DNA of 64,000 nucleotides from Streptomyces atroolivaceus (GCF_000717025.1 NZ_JNXG01000003.1:1-64000), one strand, 5' to 3'. Numbered from the stretch's first letter, positions 37,140 to 47,041 are shown. The notes: generated by a model not told the origin, from the letters alone. Translations and numbers: made by a program.

Positions 37140-40100
37140 ATGGCACCCCGTCTCACCGTCGTCGTCCCGCTCTACAACGTCGAGGATTACCTCGGAGCCT
37201 GCCTGGACTCGCTCGCCGGGCAGACCATGGCCGACCTGGAAGTCGTCATGGTCGACGACGGTTCGACGGACGGCAGCGCCGACGTCGCCATGGAGTTCTC
37301 CCGTCGGGACCCGCGCTTCCGTCTGATCCGGCAGAAGAACGCCGGGCTCGGTGCCGCGCGCAACGCGGGGGCCGGGCAGGCCCACCCGGACGCCGGATTC
37401 CTGGCGTTCGTCGACAGCGACGACATCGTGCCGCCGGGAGCCTTCGCCAGGATGCTCGGTGAACTCGAAGCCTCCGGATCCGACTTCGCGACCGGCAACG
37501 TCCTGCGACTCAGGGGGAACGGGGCACTCGAACAGTCCCCGATGTTCCGCAGGCCGATGGAGAAGCACCGGCGGGCCACCCACGTCACCCGGGACTGGAT
37601 CCTGCTCGGCGACCGCATCGCGTGCAACAAGGTGTTCCGCAGGTCGTTCTGGGACCTGCACGCCTTCGCCTTCCCGACGGGTGTCCTGTACGAGGACATC
37701 GCCGTGGTCCTGCCGGCCCACTTCCTGGCCCGGAGCGTCGACGTCGTGGAGGAGCCGGTCTACCACTGGCGGGACCGCGACGGCTCGATCACCAGCCGGC
37801 GCGCGGTGCCCCGGGGCATCCGCGACCGGGTCACGGCGGTCTCCACGGTCAGCCGCTTCCTCGCGGACCGGGGCATGACGGAGGCGAAGCGGCGCTACGA
37901 CGAGCACGCTCTCTCCGGTGACCTGTGGCTCTTCATCGAGGCCCTCCGGGACGGTGACGAAAGCTTCCACGAGGCCTTCCTCACCCACGCCAACGCCTTC
38001 GCCGACACGGTCGAACCCGCCGTTTTCGACGCACTGCCCCTGCACCTGCGGGTCAAGTGGCAGCTCATCCGGGAGCGCAGGACGGCGGACCTGCTCGCCC
38101 TCCTGGGCCAGGAATCCACCGACCGTGACACCTTCCACGTCCGGGGACGACTGCGGCCACGGGCCGAGTACCCCGGTATCGACGCCCCCCTCCCGCGCAG
38201 GGTCACCTCGCTCTCCGCCGCGGACCTCCCCGTGCACGCGCATCTCACCGAGGCCGTGTGGAGGGACGGGCTGCTGCACCTCAAGGGGTACGCGTACGTG
38301 CGCAACGCCCCGGGCAGGTCGGCCGGGACCGGCTGGCTGAGGTCGGGCCGCCGGCTGATCCCCCTCCGGCTGCGGAGGACGGTGACGGACGAGGCGGCGG
38401 CGGGATCGGGCCGCTCGCTGCACCGCTACGAACGGTCCGGCTTCGAGACCGCCGTCGACCCGCGCCGGCTCGTGACCCGCGGCACGGCGCGGGGCAACCG
38501 GACCCTCTGGAAGCTGGAATCCGTCGTCGTCGGCGCCGGACGTCCGCGCCGGGGGCCCATGCGGCTGCTCGGCAATCCGGCCGCGCCCGCGGTGGCCTAC
38601 GTCGACGAGCGCACCCGGGTGGTGCCGCTGCTCTCCGGGAACAAACTGGAACTGCGTGCCGAACGGGTCGACGCCGTGCTCGCGGGCCACGGGCCGACGG
38701 ATACCGGTGACGGGATCCGGATCGCGGTGCGGGTGCTGTCCGGGGACGCGCCGACGGTCCTGCGGATCCAGGAGTGGCGTACGAAGGAGACCCGTGAGTT
38801 CCCGCTGGTGGCGGACGACGGCTCGGACGGCCGCACCGTCGTCGCCGAGGTGCCGCTCGTGACGTTCCGGGGCTCCGAGGGCGACTGGGGCGTCCAGCTG
38901 GCCGGCGGGGCGCGCCGGCTGACGGTCGCGGCCCGTCCGGAGACCGACGCCGGACGGTATCCGCTGCCCGGCGGCCGCGAGGTCTACGCCGCGGCCAACC
39001 CCTCCGGGGACCTCGTGCTCACCGACCGGGACGTGCGGCCCGTGGTCGCGCGGGTGTCGTGGACGGACGGCGCCGGACTGGTCCTGGAGGGGAAGTTCCC
39101 CGACGTGCGGGGCCGCCCGGTCGAGCTCGTCCTGCGCCACGGCGGCCACCACGAGGAGAACACCTTCGCCGTGGAGCGCACGGGCGCAGGTTTCCGCGCG
39201 GAGCTGTCTCCCGGGGCCGTCGACGGGCCCGGCGGCGTACTGCCGCTCGCCGAGGGCCGGTGGTACCCCTTCCTCCGGACACGGGGCGAGACCGACCCGG
39301 AGCGCTATCTGCCGCTGCGCGTGGTGCACCAGCTGCATGCGGGGCTGCCGCTGGGGCGCGAGGCGGGAGGGCGGCGCTTCACCCTGGAGAGGCGCTTCCA
39401 CGACCGGCTCTGCCTGCACTCGGGCAGCGCCCTGTCGCCGGAGGACCGGGGGGCGTACGCGCAGCGCCGGCTGCGCGAGTGGTATGTGAGCCTGCGCGGG
39501 CGGGAGTTGCGGGACACCGTGCTCCACTGCAGCTTCGACGGGCGCCAGGTCTCCGACTCGCCCCGCGCCGTCCACGAGGAACTTGCCCGACGGGGTACCC
39601 GCGTCGAGCACCTGTGGGTGGTCCGGGACCAGCAGGCCGCCGTGCCCGCCGGGGCGCGCGCCGTGGCCCTGTACAGCGCCGAGTGGTACGACGCCCTGGC
39701 CCGCAGCCGGTGGATCGTCACCAACACCCAGCTGCCCGAGTGGTTCGAGCGGGCCGAGGAGCAGTTCGTCGTCCAGACCTGGCACGGCACCCCGCTCAAG
39801 CGCATCGGCCGGGACCTGGCGGGCACCGCCTTCGCGGACCCCGCGTACATGGAGTCCATGCCGCGGCGGGCCGCCCAGTGGACCGTGCTCGTCTCGCCGA
39901 ACCGCTTCTCCACGCCCGTCCTGCGCCGCGCGTTCGGTTATACGGGCGAGGTGCTGGAGTGCGGCTACCCACGCAACGACCTGTTGTACGCGCCCGACCG
40001 GGCGAAGACGGCCGACGCCGTCCGGCAGTCGCTCGGCGTGCCCGAGGGCAAGCGGGTCGTCCTGTACGCCCCCACCTGGCGCGAGGACAGGCCCAAGCAG

Positions 40101-40592
40101 AGCGGTCGGTACGGACTCGATCTGCAACTGGACCTGGACCACGCACGGAAGGCCCTCGGCGACGACCACGTCCTGCTGGTGCGCCGCCACTACCTGGTCG
40201 GCGGGAGCATCCCTTCGAGCGACTTCGTACGGGACGTGTCGCGTCATCCCGATGTCGCCGAGCTGATGCTGATCAGCGACGTGCTGGTCACGGACTACTC
40301 GTCCCTGATGTTCGACTTCGCGCAGACGGGCCGGCCGATGCTCTTCCACACCTACGACCTGGAGCACTACCGCGACACCCTGCGCGGGTTCTGCTTCGAC
40401 TTCGAGAAGCTGGCGCCCGGCCCGCTGATCACCGACTCGGCCGCCGTCGTCGAGGCGCTGCGCGACCCCGACGCCGCCACGGCGGGCCACCGCGAGGCGT
40501 ACGCGGGCTTCCGCGAGGCCTTCTGCGATCTCGACGACGGGACGGCGGCCGCCCAGGTCGTGGACCGGATGCTGAAGGAGGTGCGGGCATGA
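37140..40592 (+). CDS. GT2 glycosyltransferase - TagF-like fusion (1150 aa)
   Basis: A 1150-residue fusion. GT2 domain (1-230) has intact VDDGSTDGS and FVDSDD. A beta-rich middle (about 340-740) includes LKGYAYVRNAPG. The TagF-like domain (about 770-1130) has VQTWHGTPLKRIG (near 881) and VTDYSSLMFDF (near 1051), so all expected catalytic motifs are kept. It is the closest paralogue of the minus-strand 1159-residue protein, sharing the end block LFHTYDLEHYRDTxRGFC. The start is uncertain: ATG 37140 is used; GTG 37128 is in frame but sits only 2 bases from the GGAAGGA sequence. It overlaps the next gene by 4 bases (ATGA). Confidence 0.88.
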   Translation: MAPRLTVVVPLYNVEDYLGACLDSLAGQTMADLEVVMVDDGSTDGSADVAMEFSRRDPRFRLIRQKNAGLGAARNAGAGQAHPDAGFLAFVDSDDIVPPGAFARMLGELEASGSDFATGNVLRLRGNGALEQSPMFRRPMEKHRRATHVTRDWILLGDRIACNKVFRRSFWDLHAFAFPTGVLYEDIAVVLPAHFLARSVDVVEEPVYHWRDRDGSITSRRAVPRGIRDRVTAVSTVSRFLADRGMTEAKRRYDEHALSGDLWLFIEALRDGDESFHEAFLTHANAFADTVEPAVFDALPLHLRVKWQLIRERRTADLLALLGQESTDRDTFHVRGRLRPRAEYPGIDAPLPRRVTSLSAADLPVHAHLTEAVWRDGLLHLKGYAYVRNAPGRSAGTGWLRSGRRLIPLRLRRTVTDEAAAGSGRSLHRYERSGFETAVDPRRLVTRGTARGNRTLWKLESVVVGAGRPRRGPMRLLGNPAAPAVAYVDERTRVVPLLSGNKLELRAERVDAVLAGHGPTDTGDGIRIAVRVLSGDAPTVLRIQEWRTKETREFPLVADDGSDGRTVVAEVPLVTFRGSEGDWGVQLAGGARRLTVAARPETDAGRYPLPGGREVYAAANPSGDLVLTDRDVRPVVARVSWTDGAGLVLEGKFPDVRGRPVELVLRHGGHHEENTFAVERTGAGFRAELSPGAVDGPGGVLPLAEGRWYPFLRTRGETDPERYLPLRVVHQLHAGLPLGREAGGRRFTLERRFHDRLCLHSGSALSPEDRGAYAQRRLREWYVSLRGRELRDTVLHCSFDGRQVSDSPRAVHEELARRGTRVEHLWVVRDQQAAVPAGARAVALYSAEWYDALARSRWIVTNTQLPEWFERAEEQFVVQTWHGTPLKRIGRDLAGTAFADPAYMESMPRRAAQWTVLVSPNRFSTPVLRRAFGYTGEVLECGYPRNDLLYAPDRAKTADAVRQSLGVPEGKRVVLYAPTWREDRPKQSGRYGLDLQLDLDHARKALGDDHVLLVRRHYLVGGSIPSSDFVRDVSRHPDVAELMLISDVLVTDYSSLMFDFAQTGRPMLFHTYDLEHYRDTLRGFCFDFEKLAPGPLITDSAAVVEALRDPDAATAGHREAYAGFREAFCDLDDGTAAAQVVDRMLKEVRA

Positions 40593-43435
40593 GCACACCC
40601 GACTTCAGCTGTGTCATCACCGCCGCGGAGGGCGGGGAGGAGGCACTGGCCACGTCCGCGGAGTCCGTGCTCGACCAGAGCCTGCGCGCCGTCGAGGCCC
40701 TCCTCGTCCTGCCCGCCGGCGCACCCGCCGCCCTGCGGACGGCGGCCGGGTCGCTCTCCGCGCGCTCCCCCGGCCGGATCCGCGTGCTCGACCCCGGCGC
40801 GGACTCCGTCGCCGCGATGCGCAACGCCGGACTGGACGCCGCGCGAGGCACGTACGTCCTCGTCCTCGACGTCGGCGAACGCCTCCAGCAGCACGCCTGC
40901 CGCAACCTCTGGGAGGCAGGGGCGCGCACCCGTGCCGACCTGGTCGCCGGGCGATGGAGCCGGCTGACCGGGGACGGGGCGAAGGAGCGGGAACCTTCCT
41001 GGCAGCACCCGCTGTTCCTCCGCTCCCGTACCGTCGGCCGGTTCACCGAGGCCCCCGAACTCGCGGTGCACGACGCCCTGGTGACCGGTTTCTGCGTGCG
41101 GCGGGCGGCACTGGAGCGGCACGCCCTGCGCTACGACGAGGACCTCACCCACAGCGGGATGCTGTTCGGCCCCCTGGCGGCGGCCGTGGTCGGGCGGATC
41201 GCACTCGTACGCCGCAGGATCGTCTCCGGGCGGGCCGTGCCCGACGCCGGACGTGACCTCGCCGGGCTCGTGGAGGCGCACCGGCGCGTGTGCCACGTGC
41301 TGGTGGCCCAGGGGCTCGCGGAGCTGCGCGAGGAGCGGGACCGCGCCTTCCTGCTGGACCACCTCGTGCCGCTGGTGCGCAGCTTCCCCGAACTGGCCTC
41401 GGCCACGCGCGAACGCGTCGCGGCGACTGCGGCCCGGGTGCTGCCCGGCTGCGTCCCGGTGCCGGCACTGCTCACCCTCCCGCCCGTCGAGCGCGTCGGC
41501 CTCCGGCTGCTGGAGCGGGGCGACGCGGACGGGGTGCTCACCGCGGCGTACGCGCTGCGGAGGCGGGGCGCCGTGGCCGCTCCCCTCGTCATGGGGGACG
41601 ACGGGCGCGTGTACTGGCCGGGCGGTCCCGATCCGGTGCTGGACGTCACCGAACTGGGCCACCGGTACCGGTCGTTCGGCGAGCTGAAACTGATGAACAG
41701 GCTCACCCGCTACGAGGCCGACGGCCCGCTGGTCCTGCTCGAGGGCCGTCTCGTCCTGCCCGCCCACACCGGGCCCGACCCGGACGGCCCCCTCACGGCC
41801 CATCTGGAGTTCCGCGTACGTGACGGGTCCCGCGCGTTCCGCGCCCCGGTCGACACGCTGCGGCCCGACGCCACCGGGATCAGCTGGTCCACCCGCGCCG
41901 GCCTCACCCGCCTGCTGCGCCCCCTCGGCCCGCGCGACACGGTGTGGGACGTGCGGATGGTGGTGGAGGACGGCCGGACCCGGTCCGTGAGCGACCTCTT
42001 CGCCGCCCACGACCTCGTGGGCCCGGCGGACCGGTCCCCCGCACTGCCCCGGCTGGGCAGGACGGCCGGGGACACCTGGCAGCCCTACATCACGCTCCGG
42101 GACCACCTGGCGCTGCGGCTCGAAGCCCGGCACCGGCCCGCCCGCACGGCCCGCCGGCTGGTCCACTACGCCACCCACTTCCGCCCCGCCCGCCGGGCCA
42201 GGCTCCTGATCCGCGCCCTGCGCAGGCGCCGGGACCGGCTGCACGCCCGGGGCCTCAAGGTCTCCGTCTACCGCTCCTGGCTGCTCCGGCTGCCCGTGCG
42301 CAAGGGCTCGGTGGTCTTCGAGAGCCACATGGGCACCTGCTACGGCGACAGCCCCCGGGCCGTCCACGAGGAGGTGCGCGCCCGGGGGCTCCCGTTGCGC
42401 TGCGTCTGGTCGTACGCCGAATCCCCGGCAGGCTTCCCCTCGGACGCCGCGCTCGTGCGCCGCTGGTCCTGGCGCTATCTGTGGGCCCTGGCCCGGGCGG
42501 AGTACTGGGTGGACAACCAGGGGTTCCCGCAGCACCTCGGCAAACCTTCCGGCACGACCTATCTGCAGACCTGGCACGGCTCGGCGTACAAACGCATGGG
42601 TTTCGACGAGACCCGGGTGCGCATGCAGAACGCCCCGCAGCGTGAACGGCTCCAGCAGGCCGTGAACCGCTTCGACCACTTCCTCGTACGGTCCGAGCAC
42701 GACGAACGCACGCTGGCCCGCGCCTACCGGCTGCCCGAGCGGACGCTGCTGCGCACCGGATACCCCCGCAACGACGTCCTGCTCGCCGCGCGTGCCCGGG
42801 ACGAGGCCGAGGGGCGTCTTCCCCGGCCGGCGCTCGCGGCCGAGCTCGGCCTGCCCGACCACCGCAAGGTCGTGCTGTACGCGCCGACCTTCCGGGGCGG
42901 GCCCGGCAAGCGCAGACGGCAGCGGCTCCTGCTGGACGCGGCGCGCTTCGCGGAACGCTTCGGTGACACCTACACGCTGCTGGTGCGGGCGCACTACCTG
43001 GAGGCGGCGAGCCTGCCCGTCTGCCCGCCCGGGACGGTCGTCGACGTGTCGGGCCACCACGACGTCAGCGAACTGCTCACGCTGGCCGACGTCCTGGTCA
43101 CGGACTACTCGTCGATCATGTTCGACTACGCGCTCCTGGACCGCCCGATCGTCCTCTTCGCCCCCGACCTCGACGCCTACGCCGCCGAGCGGGGCAGCTA
43201 CTTCGACCTGCGGGAGAAGGCGCCGGGGCCGGTGACCGCGACCGAGGAGGAGCTGTTCGAGGTGCTGGCCCGGCTGAAGACCGCGGACACCGGCTTCCAG
43301 GAACAGCGCGCGGCCTTCGCGGCGGAGTTCGGTGGCTACGACCGTGGGGACGCGGCCAGGGTGGTCGTCGACACCGTGTTCGCCCGGCACACCGCCCCGT
43401 CGCGCGCCATCCGTACCGGGGAGGACGGCCGATGA
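40589..43435 (+). CDS. TagF-like fusion with degenerate GT2 domain (948 aa)
   Basis: A 948-residue fusion. The N-terminal ~210 residues follow the GT2 fold pattern but lack both signature motifs: LLVLPAGAP replaces VDDGS and LVLDVGERL replaces the D-x-D motif. This half is probably non-catalytic. A beta-rich domain (about 350-470, YEADGPLVLLEGRLVLPA) and an Arg-rich helical link lead to a TagF-like domain (about 560-920) with LQTWHGSAYKRMG (near 662) and VTDYSSIMFDY (near 838), which looks active. Coupled to the preceding and following genes by 4-base ATGA overlaps at both ends. Confidence 0.87.
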   Translation: MSTPDFSCVITAAEGGEEALATSAESVLDQSLRAVEALLVLPAGAPAALRTAAGSLSARSPGRIRVLDPGADSVAAMRNAGLDAARGTYVLVLDVGERLQQHACRNLWEAGARTRADLVAGRWSRLTGDGAKEREPSWQHPLFLRSRTVGRFTEAPELAVHDALVTGFCVRRAALERHALRYDEDLTHSGMLFGPLAAAVVGRIALVRRRIVSGRAVPDAGRDLAGLVEAHRRVCHVLVAQGLAELREERDRAFLLDHLVPLVRSFPELASATRERVAATAARVLPGCVPVPALLTLPPVERVGLRLLERGDADGVLTAAYALRRRGAVAAPLVMGDDGRVYWPGGPDPVLDVTELGHRYRSFGELKLMNRLTRYEADGPLVLLEGRLVLPAHTGPDPDGPLTAHLEFRVRDGSRAFRAPVDTLRPDATGISWSTRAGLTRLLRPLGPRDTVWDVRMVVEDGRTRSVSDLFAAHDLVGPADRSPALPRLGRTAGDTWQPYITLRDHLALRLEARHRPARTARRLVHYATHFRPARRARLLIRALRRRRDRLHARGLKVSVYRSWLLRLPVRKGSVVFESHMGTCYGDSPRAVHEEVRARGLPLRCVWSYAESPAGFPSDAALVRRWSWRYLWALARAEYWVDNQGFPQHLGKPSGTTYLQTWHGSAYKRMGFDETRVRMQNAPQRERLQQAVNRFDHFLVRSEHDERTLARAYRLPERTLLRTGYPRNDVLLAARARDEAEGRLPRPALAAELGLPDHRKVVLYAPTFRGGPGKRRRQRLLLDAARFAERFGDTYTLLVRAHYLEAASLPVCPPGTVVDVSGHHDVSELLTLADVLVTDYSSIMFDYALLDRPIVLFAPDLDAYAAERGSYFDLREKAPGPVTATEEELFEVLARLKTADTGFQEQRAAFAAEFGGYDRGDAARVVVDTVFARHTAPSRAIRTGEDGR

Positions 43436-44580
43436 GCCGCAGCCGTGACGTCTTCATCGTCTCCAACAGCACCGACGAACTCGGAGGTGTGACCGCCTGG
43501 ATGCACCGGACCGCCGGGTTGTTCCAGGAGGCCGGCCACCGGGTGCACACCATCGGCATCCACGCCGCGGAACGGAAGATGGCCCTGCCCGGGCGGCCCG
43601 CCCACCCCGTGACCGCCCTGTACCCCGCGCACCCACCGACGCCCTGGGCGCCCAAGGGCCTCCGGGACCGCTTCCGGATCGCCGCGCGGCGCGCCGAGGC
43701 GGACCGCGTGGCCCGGAAACGACAGGCGGTCGAACGGCTCTCGGAGATCTTCCGGGCCGCGCGGCCCGGCGGGGTGGTGATCGTCAGCCAGGTCTGGGCG
43801 ATGGAGTGGGTCGGCGAGGCCGACACCGGCGGTCTGCGGGTCATCGGGATGAGCCACGAGTCGTACGACTACTCCCGGGCGAGCCACCGCTACCGCTGGA
43901 TCAAGAACCACTACCCGCCGCTCGACCGCTGGCTCGTCCTCACGGAGGAGGACGCCGACAAGTGGGCGGGCGACGGGATGAACAACGTCGGCTTCATGCC
44001 CAACGCCCTGGCCGCACTCCCCGAAGTGCCCTCCCCCCGCCGCGGGAAGACGGTCGCGAGCATCGGCCGGCTCACCGACCAGAAGGGCATCGACATGCTT
44101 CTGGACACCTGGGCGCTGGTGGCTCCGCAGCGCCCCGACTGGCGGCTGGACGTCTACGGGGCGGGCGAGGACGAGGCCGACCTCAGGGCGCAGTGCACCG
44201 GCCTGGGCCTCGACGGCTCGGTCGGGTGGCGGGGGCGCACGGACGACGTTCCCGCCGCGCTCGCCGCCTCCTCCGTCTTCGTCCAGTCCTCACGCGGGGA
44301 AGGCTTCCCGCTCGCGCTGCTGGAGGCCATGGCGAGCGGGGTGCCGTGCGCGGCGTTCGACTGCGCGCCGGGCGTACGGGAGATCGTGCGCCACGGCGAG
44401 GACGGCCTGCTCGCGCCCGCCGGCGACATCGGCGCGCTGGCCGACCGGCTGCTCCGGCTCACCGGCAACCCCCGGCTCAGGGACGCGATGGGGGACCGGG
44501 CGCGGACCAATGTCCAGCGCTTCTCCGAGGCGGAGATCATGGGCCGCTGGGAAGAGCTCTTCGCCTTCCTGGAGCGCTGA
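43432..44580 (+). CDS. GT4-family glycosyltransferase
   Basis: A 382-residue GT-B glycosyltransferase of family GT4. The N-terminal acceptor domain starts VFIVSNSTDELGGVTAWMHR. The C-terminal donor domain contains VASIGRLTDQKGIDMLLDTW and the E-x7-E motif in SRGEGFPLALLEAMASG. The donor and acceptor are unknown; it most likely adds a sugar to the polymer or its linkage unit. The start overlaps the stop of the 948-residue TagF gene (ATGA), so three genes from 37140 onward form a translationally coupled unit. Confidence 0.9.
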   Translation: MSRSRDVFIVSNSTDELGGVTAWMHRTAGLFQEAGHRVHTIGIHAAERKMALPGRPAHPVTALYPAHPPTPWAPKGLRDRFRIAARRAEADRVARKRQAVERLSEIFRAARPGGVVIVSQVWAMEWVGEADTGGLRVIGMSHESYDYSRASHRYRWIKNHYPPLDRWLVLTEEDADKWAGDGMNNVGFMPNALAALPEVPSPRRGKTVASIGRLTDQKGIDMLLDTWALVAPQRPDWRLDVYGAGEDEADLRAQCTGLGLDGSVGWRGRTDDVPAALAASSVFVQSSRGEGFPLALLEAMASGVPCAAFDCAPGVREIVRHGEDGLLAPAGDIGALADRLLRLTGNPRLRDAMGDRARTNVQRFSEAEIMGRWEELFAFLER

Positions 44581-44641
44581 ACGGCCCGTGCCCCTGCCGG
44601 GCCCGCTCCCGGCCCCGGCGCGTGTCCCTGCCGGGCAAGCT

Positions 44642-44669
44642 CCTGGCCCCGGCGCCTGCCGGGGCCAGG
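44642..44669. terminator. Terminator between convergent glycosyltransferase genes
   Basis: A perfect 11-bp GC-rich inverted repeat (44642-44652 with 44659-44669, 6-base loop) between the stops of the GT4 gene and the convergent TagF-like gene; it can serve both. Confidence 0.82.
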
Positions 44670-44672
44670 GCC

Positions 44673-46907
44673 TCACCCGCCGGTGTACTCCCGCACCGGT
44701 ACCTGCCGCGGTACCCCTGTACGCCCACGGCCCGTCAGCGGGGCGGGCAGCGGCATGCCCGAGGTGTCGTCCAGGAAGACGCGGCGTACCACCCGCTCCG
44801 CCGCGTGCCCGTCGTCGTACGGACAGAAGCGGGCCCGGAAAGCCGCCCGGCGCTGCGTGGAGCGGGGCCCGCGCCAGTGGTCCGTGGCGAAGATCTCGTG
44901 CAGTTCCTCCTGGTCACGGGCGACCGCCCCGGGAGGGAAGGCCGCCGGATCGAAGTACGTGCCTCGCGCCGCCTCGTACGCCTGGGCGTCCTCCAGGTGC
45001 AGGACGACCGGCCGGTCCAGGTTGACGTAGTCGAACATCAGCGACGAGTAGTCCGTGATCAGCCCGTCGGAGGCGAGACAGAGCTCCTCGACGGACGGGT
45101 GTGCGCTGACGTCGATGATCCGCGGGTGCCGGGTGTGGCCCGCGGTGGCCCGGGCCGTCGCGTCCAGGTAGTGGGAGCGGGCCAGGACCACGAAGTGCGG
45201 ACCCAGGACGCGGACGAGTTGCTCCAGGTCCAGGGAGTGCTTCTGGGCGCGCCGGTAGTCGCGGTGGGTCGGCGCGTACAGCAGGGCGGTGCTGCCCTCC
45301 GGGACGCCCAGGTGCTCGCGCAGCCGCGCGGTCCTGTCCGGGTTCGTACGGTGGAAGACGTCGTTGCGCGGGGAGCCGTACTCCAGTGTGGTGTAGCCGG
45401 ACGGGTAGGTGCGTTCCCAGACGAGGGTGGAGTGCTGGTTGGCGGAGAGCGAGAAGTCCCACTTGTCGATGTTGCGCAGCAGCTGCCCGAAGTCCATGGA
45501 GCCTGCCGCCGCCGGCCGGTGCACGAGGTCGGTGCCCATGGTCTTGAGGGGCGTCCCGTGATGGGTCTGCAGCAGTACCTGCCCACGCCTCTTCACGAGC
45601 CTGCGGTCGAAGTTGACGTTGTTCACGAGGTACTTGGAGCGTGCCAGAGCCTTCCAGTAGGCGGCCGTGCCCGGGTGCAGCACGCGGGTCGCCTCCGGCA
45701 CGGTGTGAGCGTCCTCGGGGCGGCAGATCCAGGAGGTGCGGAGCCCGGGGACGAGCGCCCTGGCCGTGGCCTCCAGCGCCGCCGGGCTGCAGGTGTAGCC
45801 GCGGTGCCAGTAGGCGGCGAACACGGCGTCCCCGCCGCGGAGGGGCAGGCGCAGCTGGACGCGGTAGTGCAGCTGGAGCGCCGCCCCGCGTGCCGCCCGG
45901 TGCGCCGTCGCGGCGGCTCGCCCCAGTCGGCCGCGGAGCCGCTGCGCGGCCCACAGGGCGCGGTACGTGCGATGGGCGCCCAGCCGGAACAGCGCGTGCC
46001 TGAGCCGGGTGCGGCGGGGTACGGGGGCGCCGGGGGTGCGGTAGCGGCGGCAGTGGGCGCGGGCGCGGCGGAAGAACTGGGCCCGGGTTCCGCGCGGCAG
46101 CCGGCCCCGCGACGTGAAGAGGGTCGAGAAGTGGTCGAGCATCCGGCGGAACATCACCGGTCGCCAGACCGCGAGTTCGGGGCGGGCGTCGATGAAGGCG
46201 AAGACGCGGTCGTACTGGTCGAAGACGTCGAAGTGCCGGCGGGTGGTGGTGGAGAGGATGTTGCCCCGGCGACGTTGGCGGTATCCCACGCAGACGGTGT
46301 CCAGGACGGCGATCGACCCGGCGGCCATCAGCACCGGGTACGTCCAGGGGGTGTCCTCGTAGTAGCCGGGCGGGAAGGTGAAGCCCTCGGCCTCGATGAA
46401 CTCGCGGCGGTAGGCCTTGTTCCAGACGACCATCAGGACCTTGAGGAGCTCGGGCCGCTCCGCGAGCCGGAAGGACGCGGGGCCGGTCTCGGCGAGGTGC
46501 TGGGAGAAGGTGTTGCGCACGCTCTCGCCCGACCAGTACGTACGGGCGTAGTCGTAGACCAGCACGTCGGGGCCGCCGGTGGCCTCCAGGCGGTCGGCGA
46601 TGGCCTGGAGTGCCTCGGGAGCGAAGGTGTCGTCGCCGTCGAGGAAGAGCAGGTAGTCCCCGGCCGCCCGGGCCACCCCGGCGTTGCGGGCGGGTCCGAG
46701 GCCGGAGTTGTGGGGCAGGTGGACGGCGCTGACCCGGGGGTCGCGTACGGCGTACTCGTCGGCGATCGGGCCGCAGGCGTCCGGTGAACAGTCGTCGACC
46801 ACGATGATCTCGTAGTCCTTGAACGACTGGTTCAGCACGGAGTCGAGACACGCGTGCAGATACGCCTGGACCCGGTACGCGGGCACGATGACACTGAACC
46901 GGGGCAC
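44673..46907 (-). CDS. GT2 - TagF-like fusion, short architecture (744 aa)
   Basis: A 744-residue fusion: GT2 domain (1-230) with intact IVVDDCSPDACG and FLDGDD, an Arg-rich helical link (about 275-345), then a TagF-like domain (about 350-720) with LLQTHHGTPLKTMG (near 449) and ITDYSSLMFDY (near 617). It is paralogous to the 672-residue protein but with a complete GT2 site. The C-terminus has a 25-residue Pro/Arg tail. The start is GTG at 46907 with only a weak upstream GGATG. The gene stands alone on the minus strand at the right border of the island. Confidence 0.87.
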   Translation of the reverse strand: MPRFSVIVPAYRVQAYLHACLDSVLNQSFKDYEIIVVDDCSPDACGPIADEYAVRDPRVSAVHLPHNSGLGPARNAGVARAAGDYLLFLDGDDTFAPEALQAIADRLEATGGPDVLVYDYARTYWSGESVRNTFSQHLAETGPASFRLAERPELLKVLMVVWNKAYRREFIEAEGFTFPPGYYEDTPWTYPVLMAAGSIAVLDTVCVGYRQRRRGNILSTTTRRHFDVFDQYDRVFAFIDARPELAVWRPVMFRRMLDHFSTLFTSRGRLPRGTRAQFFRRARAHCRRYRTPGAPVPRRTRLRHALFRLGAHRTYRALWAAQRLRGRLGRAAATAHRAARGAALQLHYRVQLRLPLRGGDAVFAAYWHRGYTCSPAALEATARALVPGLRTSWICRPEDAHTVPEATRVLHPGTAAYWKALARSKYLVNNVNFDRRLVKRRGQVLLQTHHGTPLKTMGTDLVHRPAAAGSMDFGQLLRNIDKWDFSLSANQHSTLVWERTYPSGYTTLEYGSPRNDVFHRTNPDRTARLREHLGVPEGSTALLYAPTHRDYRRAQKHSLDLEQLVRVLGPHFVVLARSHYLDATARATAGHTRHPRIIDVSAHPSVEELCLASDGLITDYSSLMFDYVNLDRPVVLHLEDAQAYEAARGTYFDPAAFPPGAVARDQEELHEIFATDHWRGPRSTQRRAAFRARFCPYDDGHAAERVVRRVFLDDTSGMPLPAPLTGRGRTGVPRQVPVREYTGG

Positions 46908-47007
46908 AACACATCCAGGGGTCGCTCGCGGGCGGGCAGGTGGCCCGCAAACGGCCGATGGAGTGACTTGGTTACGCGCGATGTGGCATTCGGGGGAACG
47001 ACGAGGT

Positions 47008-47041
47008 AGGGCGGCCCGATCGCGAGTGAACGGGCCGCCCT
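47008..47041 (-). terminator. Terminator of the sugar ABC transporter operon
   Basis: A perfect 11-bp inverted repeat (47008-47018 with 47031-47041) lies 46 bases beyond the stop of the second permease on the minus strand. Confidence 0.78.

Noticed and set aside
35916..40598. About 1560-codon antisense open frame across the TylF-type and TagF-like genes
   Set aside because: It spans several real genes and the terminator at 37061-37091, and its composition is that of a shadow frame.
27247..46907. Recently acquired genomic island
   Set aside because: No tRNA, integrase, transposase or direct repeats at the borders, and GC content and codon use look like the rest of the window; similar genes are known at this locus in other Streptomyces.
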